Made by a program: the position numbers and the translations under genes. From the NCBI RefSeq assembly GCF_003226345.1, contig NZ_PDOF01000001.1:1488001-1552000 (forward strand): 64,000 bases of DNA. Reading direction: 5' to 3'. The notes beneath the pieces are model-generated. The model was not told the origin of the DNA and ran no database searches. It saw nothing but the letters and a program-made list of their open reading frames with translations. This document shows, one piece after another, positions 62,824 to 64,000 of this stretch. This stretch comes from Alteribacter lacisalsi. Lineage in GTDB: Bacteria; Bacillota; Bacilli; Bacillales; Salisediminibacteriaceae. Position 1 is the first letter of the stretch; every line of letters starts with the position of its first letter.

Positions 62824-63633
62824 TTAACTTTTGAATACTTTTTGTTCATCCGTGCAAATGTGTAGGATATGGTATTCGGACCTTGTCCCCAATCGGAGCG
62901 GCAGACGTGTTGTACCATAACCTTCACTGATAAAAAGCCGCATGCCGTTTCTGTATTTCCAGCCTCCCCGCTCGGCTATGCCGAAGGGGCCGAGGCGGAT
63001 CTGGCCGCCGTGGGTGTGCCCGCTTACTGCACAGGTAAATCGTCCGGTCTGGAACCATCTGACAGCATCCGGATTATGGGAGAGCAGAACCGCAATATCA
63101 GAAAGACCATCCTCAATCCTTGTAAATGACGGCCGTCCCATGGTTAAATCATCGACACCTGCAAGGGTCCAGGAGCCGCCTTCTTCCTGAAATTCCACAC
63201 TGCTGTTTCGCAGAATCGTCACGCCGAATTCTTTTAGCACCGACTCCATGGCTGCTGCAGCCCCCTCATAATCATTGTTGCCCCATACAAAATATACAGG
63301 AGCAAGAGAAGAAAGTTCTTCTAGATTCTGACGGATTCGTTCTTCAGGAACGCCTTTTTCTGCGAGATCTCCCCCGATCCAGACCATATCAAAATCGCTT
63401 GAGCGATGGTCCTTTACAACAACGTCTGTTTTCCTTCTGTGAATATCTGATATGAGAAGCACTGTTTTTGTTCTCATTTTCAGGGGAAGTTCAATTGTTT
63501 CTCTAGTAACTCGGGAGGAAAAGGCAAGCCTCCGCATATAAAGAAGCAGTAACGCCGCTATGAGTAATGCGGCTGAAATAAGAAAGATCACTGGCGCCCG
63601 CTCACTTTCCTTCGTCTCTATTTTTAACAGCAT
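62824..63633 (-). CDS. ypbG: Membrane-anchored metallophosphoesterase YpbG
   Basis: Calcineurin-like phosphoesterase of about 269 residues. N-terminal membrane helix (VIFLISAALLIAALLLLYM), then the metal motifs LLISDIHRR (DxH), WIGGDLAEKG (GD), VWGNNDYEG (GNxD) and VSGHTHGGQI (GHxH). Overlaps the upstream gene by 32 bases if it starts at ATG 63633; a GTG at 63591 is possible. B. subtilis ypbG is nearby. Substrate unknown. Confidence 0.87.
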   Translation of the reverse strand: MLLKIETKESERAPVIFLISAALLIAALLLLYMRRLAFSSRVTRETIELPLKMRTKTVLLISDIHRRKTDVVVKDHRSSDFDMVWIGGDLAEKGVPEERIRQNLEELSSLAPVYFVWGNNDYEGAAAAMESVLKEFGVTILRNSSVEFQEEGGSWTLAGVDDLTMGRPSFTRIEDGLSDIAVLLSHNPDAVRWFQTGRFTCAVSGHTHGGQIRLGPFGIAERGGWKYRNGMRLFISEGYGTTRLPLRLGTRSEYHILHICTDEQKVFKS

Positions 63634-63961
63634 CCATTATACCATAATGAAAAGCAAGGGCAGCAAGTAACAGTGCAAGCCATCCGAATAGAAAAGCCAG
63701 AACAGACACTGTAATTATGACTGCACCATAGTGAGGTAAACTCCCGGATCTGAAACCATCAATCTGTGCCTTAATTACTCTGGAAAACAGAAAAAATCCT
63801 GCGGTAAAGAAAAGAAGTCCGGTAAACCAAGAGAAAGGAGAAAAGACCAGAAGAGCAATCATGTTGTCTGCGCTATAATATGGCTGAGAATGAAAAAAAT
63901 ATAAACCATACCCACTGCAGAATAATCCTGCAGCATAAATGTAATAGTGACGCCTTCTCAT
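63602..63961 (-). CDS. Small membrane protein before ypbG
   Basis: 119 residues with about three hydrophobic helices (YIYAAGLFCSGYGLYFF, ALLVFSPFSWFTGLLFFTAG and VIITVSVLAFLFGWLALLLA). GGAGAG stands nine bases before ATG 63961. In B. subtilis ypbF lies before ypbG, but I cannot confirm likeness to YpbF. Function unknown; coupled to ypbG by overlap. Confidence 0.7.
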   Translation of the reverse strand: MRRRHYYIYAAGLFCSGYGLYFFHSQPYYSADNMIALLVFSPFSWFTGLLFFTAGFFLFSRVIKAQIDGFRSGSLPHYGAVIITVSVLAFLFGWLALLLAALAFHYGIMDAVKNRDEGK

Positions 63962-64000
63962 ATGCTTTTGCTCTCCTCTTCAGCCCGATGTATCCCTTCT

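Noticed and set aside
1-64000. tRNA, rRNA, CRISPR array, prophage or toxin-antitoxin genes
   Set aside because: None was seen on either strand on reading; small structured RNAs without sequence hallmarks could be missed by eye.

Overview
This 64 kb window is a chromosomal segment of a spore-forming member of the Bacillaceae. The evidence is gene order: almost every gene has its counterpart, in the same order, in the dinG-panD to ypbG stretch of Bacillus subtilis. Sporulation and germination genes (spoIVA, ypjB, spoVIF, ypeB, sleB), bacillithiol genes (bshA, bshB1, ypdA) and the TRAP protein gene mtrB fit this. Many proteins are acidic and the menaquinone genes are of the futalosine type, which suggests a haloalkaliphilic lineage. 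Genus and species cannot be fixed from the sequence alone. Nearly all genes lie on the minus strand. The exceptions are ypjC, ypzI and ansA. No tRNA, rRNA, CRISPR array, prophage or transposase gene was seen.

Layout by coordinate: dinG (partial), a TPR gene and panD-panC-panB (1-4.3 kb); birA-cca-bshA-bshB1-mgsA-dapB-ypjD, a chain of close or overlapping genes (4.7-10.2 kb); ypjC, a YugP-type metallopeptidase, ypjB and ypjA (10.4-14.1 kb); the menaquinol-cytochrome c reductase qcrA-qcrB-qcrC with ypiF, ypiB, an unknown gene and ypiA (14.4-20.1 kb); the aromatic supra-operon aroC-aroB-aroH-trpE-trpD-trpC-trpFB-trpA-hisC-tyrA-aroA (20.5-33.1 kb); ndk (33.4 kb); a menaquinone cluster hepT-mqnA-ubiX-ubiA-menG-hepS followed on the map by mtrB, folE and hbs (34.5-40.8 kb); spoIVA, yphF, yphE, spoVIF, gpsA, plsY, der and yphA (41.3-48.6 kb); ypzI and fni (48.6-50.2 kb); ypfD, plsC, cmk, ypeB and sleB (50.5-55.7 kb); a zinc-ribbon gene, prsW, ansA, ypdA, gudB and mecB (55.9-61.7 kb); and a MerR/cobalamin-binding regulator, ypbG and a small membrane gene (61.8-64 kb).

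The genes cooperate. The supra-operon makes chorismate, and MqnA a few kilobases away consumes it for menaquinone; HepS/HepT, UbiA, UbiX and MenG supply and finish the quinone that the Qcr complex oxidises. MtrB (TRAP) encoded at 39.5 kb has a clear eight-triplet target in the leader of trpE at 30.25 kb, followed by a terminator and a Shine-Dalgarno-blocking hairpin.

The points most worth a second look are: (1) a one-chain TrpF-TrpB fusion with an internal ribosome-binding site at the joint; (2) the two-level TRAP control readable in the trp leader; (3) inverted repeats that bury the Shine-Dalgarno sequences of spoVIF, the TPR gene and a 349-residue unknown gene; (4) a CarH/LitR-like adenosylcobalamin regulator whose own promoter carries repeated operator-like sites; and (5) several families of protein-free intergenic repeats with terminal inverted repeats and related GC-rich cores.
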